A stretch of 6,423 nt of DNA from an uncultured Christensenella sp. (GTDB taxonomy: Bacteria > Bacillota > Clostridia > Christensenellales > Borkfalkiaceae). The notes below the pieces were generated by a model, which worked only from the letters and a program-made list of their open reading frames with translations, did no database searches and was not told where the DNA came from. This document shows, piece by piece, positions 6,264 to 6,423 of the stretch. Location of the stretch: positions 9,974-16,396 of the forward strand of contig CAJUCM010000017.1 of assembly GCA_910585235.1 (NCBI GenBank). Reading direction: 5' to 3'. The first letter of the stretch is position 1. Each line of letters opens with the position of its first letter. The translations under genes and the position numbers were made by a program.

Positions 6264-6292
6264 TTGAAAAAAACTTTCGGATTCTGTATAAT
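6264..6292 (+). promoter_or_regulatory. Sigma-A-type promoter of the phosphomutase gene
   Basis: TTGAAA (6264-6269) is followed by a 17-bp spacer and a perfect TATAAT (6287-6292), in an A/T-rich setting that could help polymerase binding. The predicted start near 6299 leaves a 58-nt leader before the ATG at 6357. It faces away from the DUF2207 promoter about 45 bp to its left. Confidence 0.8.
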
Positions 6293-6301
6293 AAGATCTA
6301 T

Positions 6302-6343
6302 GGAAATTTTTTCCGTATATCCGTGCGAGCGGGAATTCGCACG
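6302..6343 (+). other. Two small hairpins in the 5' leader of the phosphomutase mRNA
   Basis: At the very 5' end GGAAA (6302-6306) can pair with TTTCC (6310-6314) around a 3-nt loop. Then CGTGCGA (6322-6328) pairs with TCGCACG (6337-6343) around an 8-nt loop, ending just before the ribosome binding site (AGGGAGAG, 6346-6353). The second hairpin is GC-rich and should form in RNA. It does not match a riboswitch I recognise, and no T-run follows, so it is not a terminator. Confidence 0.45.
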
Positions 6344-6356
6344 CGAGGGAGAGTTT

Positions 6357-6423
6357 ATGACGAAACAGGAATTATTCAATCTGAGAAACGGAACCGACGT
6401 AAGAGGAACGGCGATCGAAGAAA
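6357..6423 (+). CDS. Phosphoglucomutase/phosphomannomutase family protein, N-terminal fragment
   Basis: An ATG at 6357 with AGGGAGAG three bases upstream opens a frame of 22 residues that runs off the right edge. The visible part includes L-R-N-G-T-D-V-R-G-T-A-I-E-E. The N-G-T/S-D-I/V-R-G motif sits at the very start of alpha-D-phosphohexomutases, where the Arg-Gly segment lies in domain 1 near the phosphate-binding site. These enzymes interconvert hexose 1- and 6-phosphates using a phosphoserine that lies about 100 residues further on and is outside the window. Which sugar it uses cannot be told, so no gene symbol is given. It is divergent from the DUF2207 gene, across a 176-bp region that holds both promoters. 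Confidence 0.75.
   Translation, partial: MTKQELFNLRNGTDVRGTAIEE

Noticed and set aside
6191..6379. 62-codon minus-strand frame across the divergent promoter region
   Set aside because: It covers both promoters and the phosphomutase start, has no ribosome site seen, and has no recognisable motif.

Overview
The window looks like an ordinary chromosomal housekeeping segment of a bacterium, most likely a Bacillota/Clostridia-type organism. The reasons are purine-rich Shine-Dalgarno sites a few bases before the ATGs, sigma-A-like promoters (TTGACA/TATAAT-like with 17-bp spacers), a short bacterial-clade proline-tRNA synthetase of the archaeal/eukaryotic type, and a DUF2207 membrane protein with a glycine-rich tail. 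The genes are of moderate GC (sampled stretches about 53-57%) except for one small AT-rich gene. A finer taxonomic call is not supported.

Layout, left to right. Bases 2-142 (+) are the C-terminal end of a gene that resembles the tail of a NUDIX-type hydrolase. Bases 181-432 (+) encode a small CPCC-type zinc-ribbon protein of markedly lower GC (86 of 252 bases, 34%). A long hairpin at 451-498 is a bidirectional terminator that separates these rightward genes from a leftward operon. That operon (4183 down to 495, - strand) is a good promoter followed by proS, asnS and a nucleoside-hydrolase-family gene. The junctions are tight (10 bp and 21 bp), and both downstream genes start with the same ACGGTTATGAA context. 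Upstream of it, 6180-4222 (-) encodes a DUF2207 membrane protein with a signal peptide, about five further membrane segments and a Gly-rich C-terminus ending in Cys. Its promoter lies so close to the ATG that the mRNA would be nearly leaderless. Finally, 6357 to the window end (+) is the start of a phosphoglucomutase/phosphomannomutase-family gene, divergently transcribed from the DUF2207 gene with its own promoter and a structured 58-nt leader.

Functionally, proS and asnS supply charged tRNA-Pro and tRNA-Asn. The co-transcribed nucleoside hydrolase would act in nucleoside salvage, but it lacks the usual catalytic His, so its substrate or activity is open. The DUF2207 and phosphomutase genes are envelope- or sugar-related neighbours on divergent transcripts. 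I found no CRISPR array, tRNA, rRNA, insertion sequence or phage gene, and no clear novel defence or mobile system. The points most worth checking are the altered nucleoside hydrolase active site, the near-leaderless DUF2207 transcript and the AT-rich CPCC gene.
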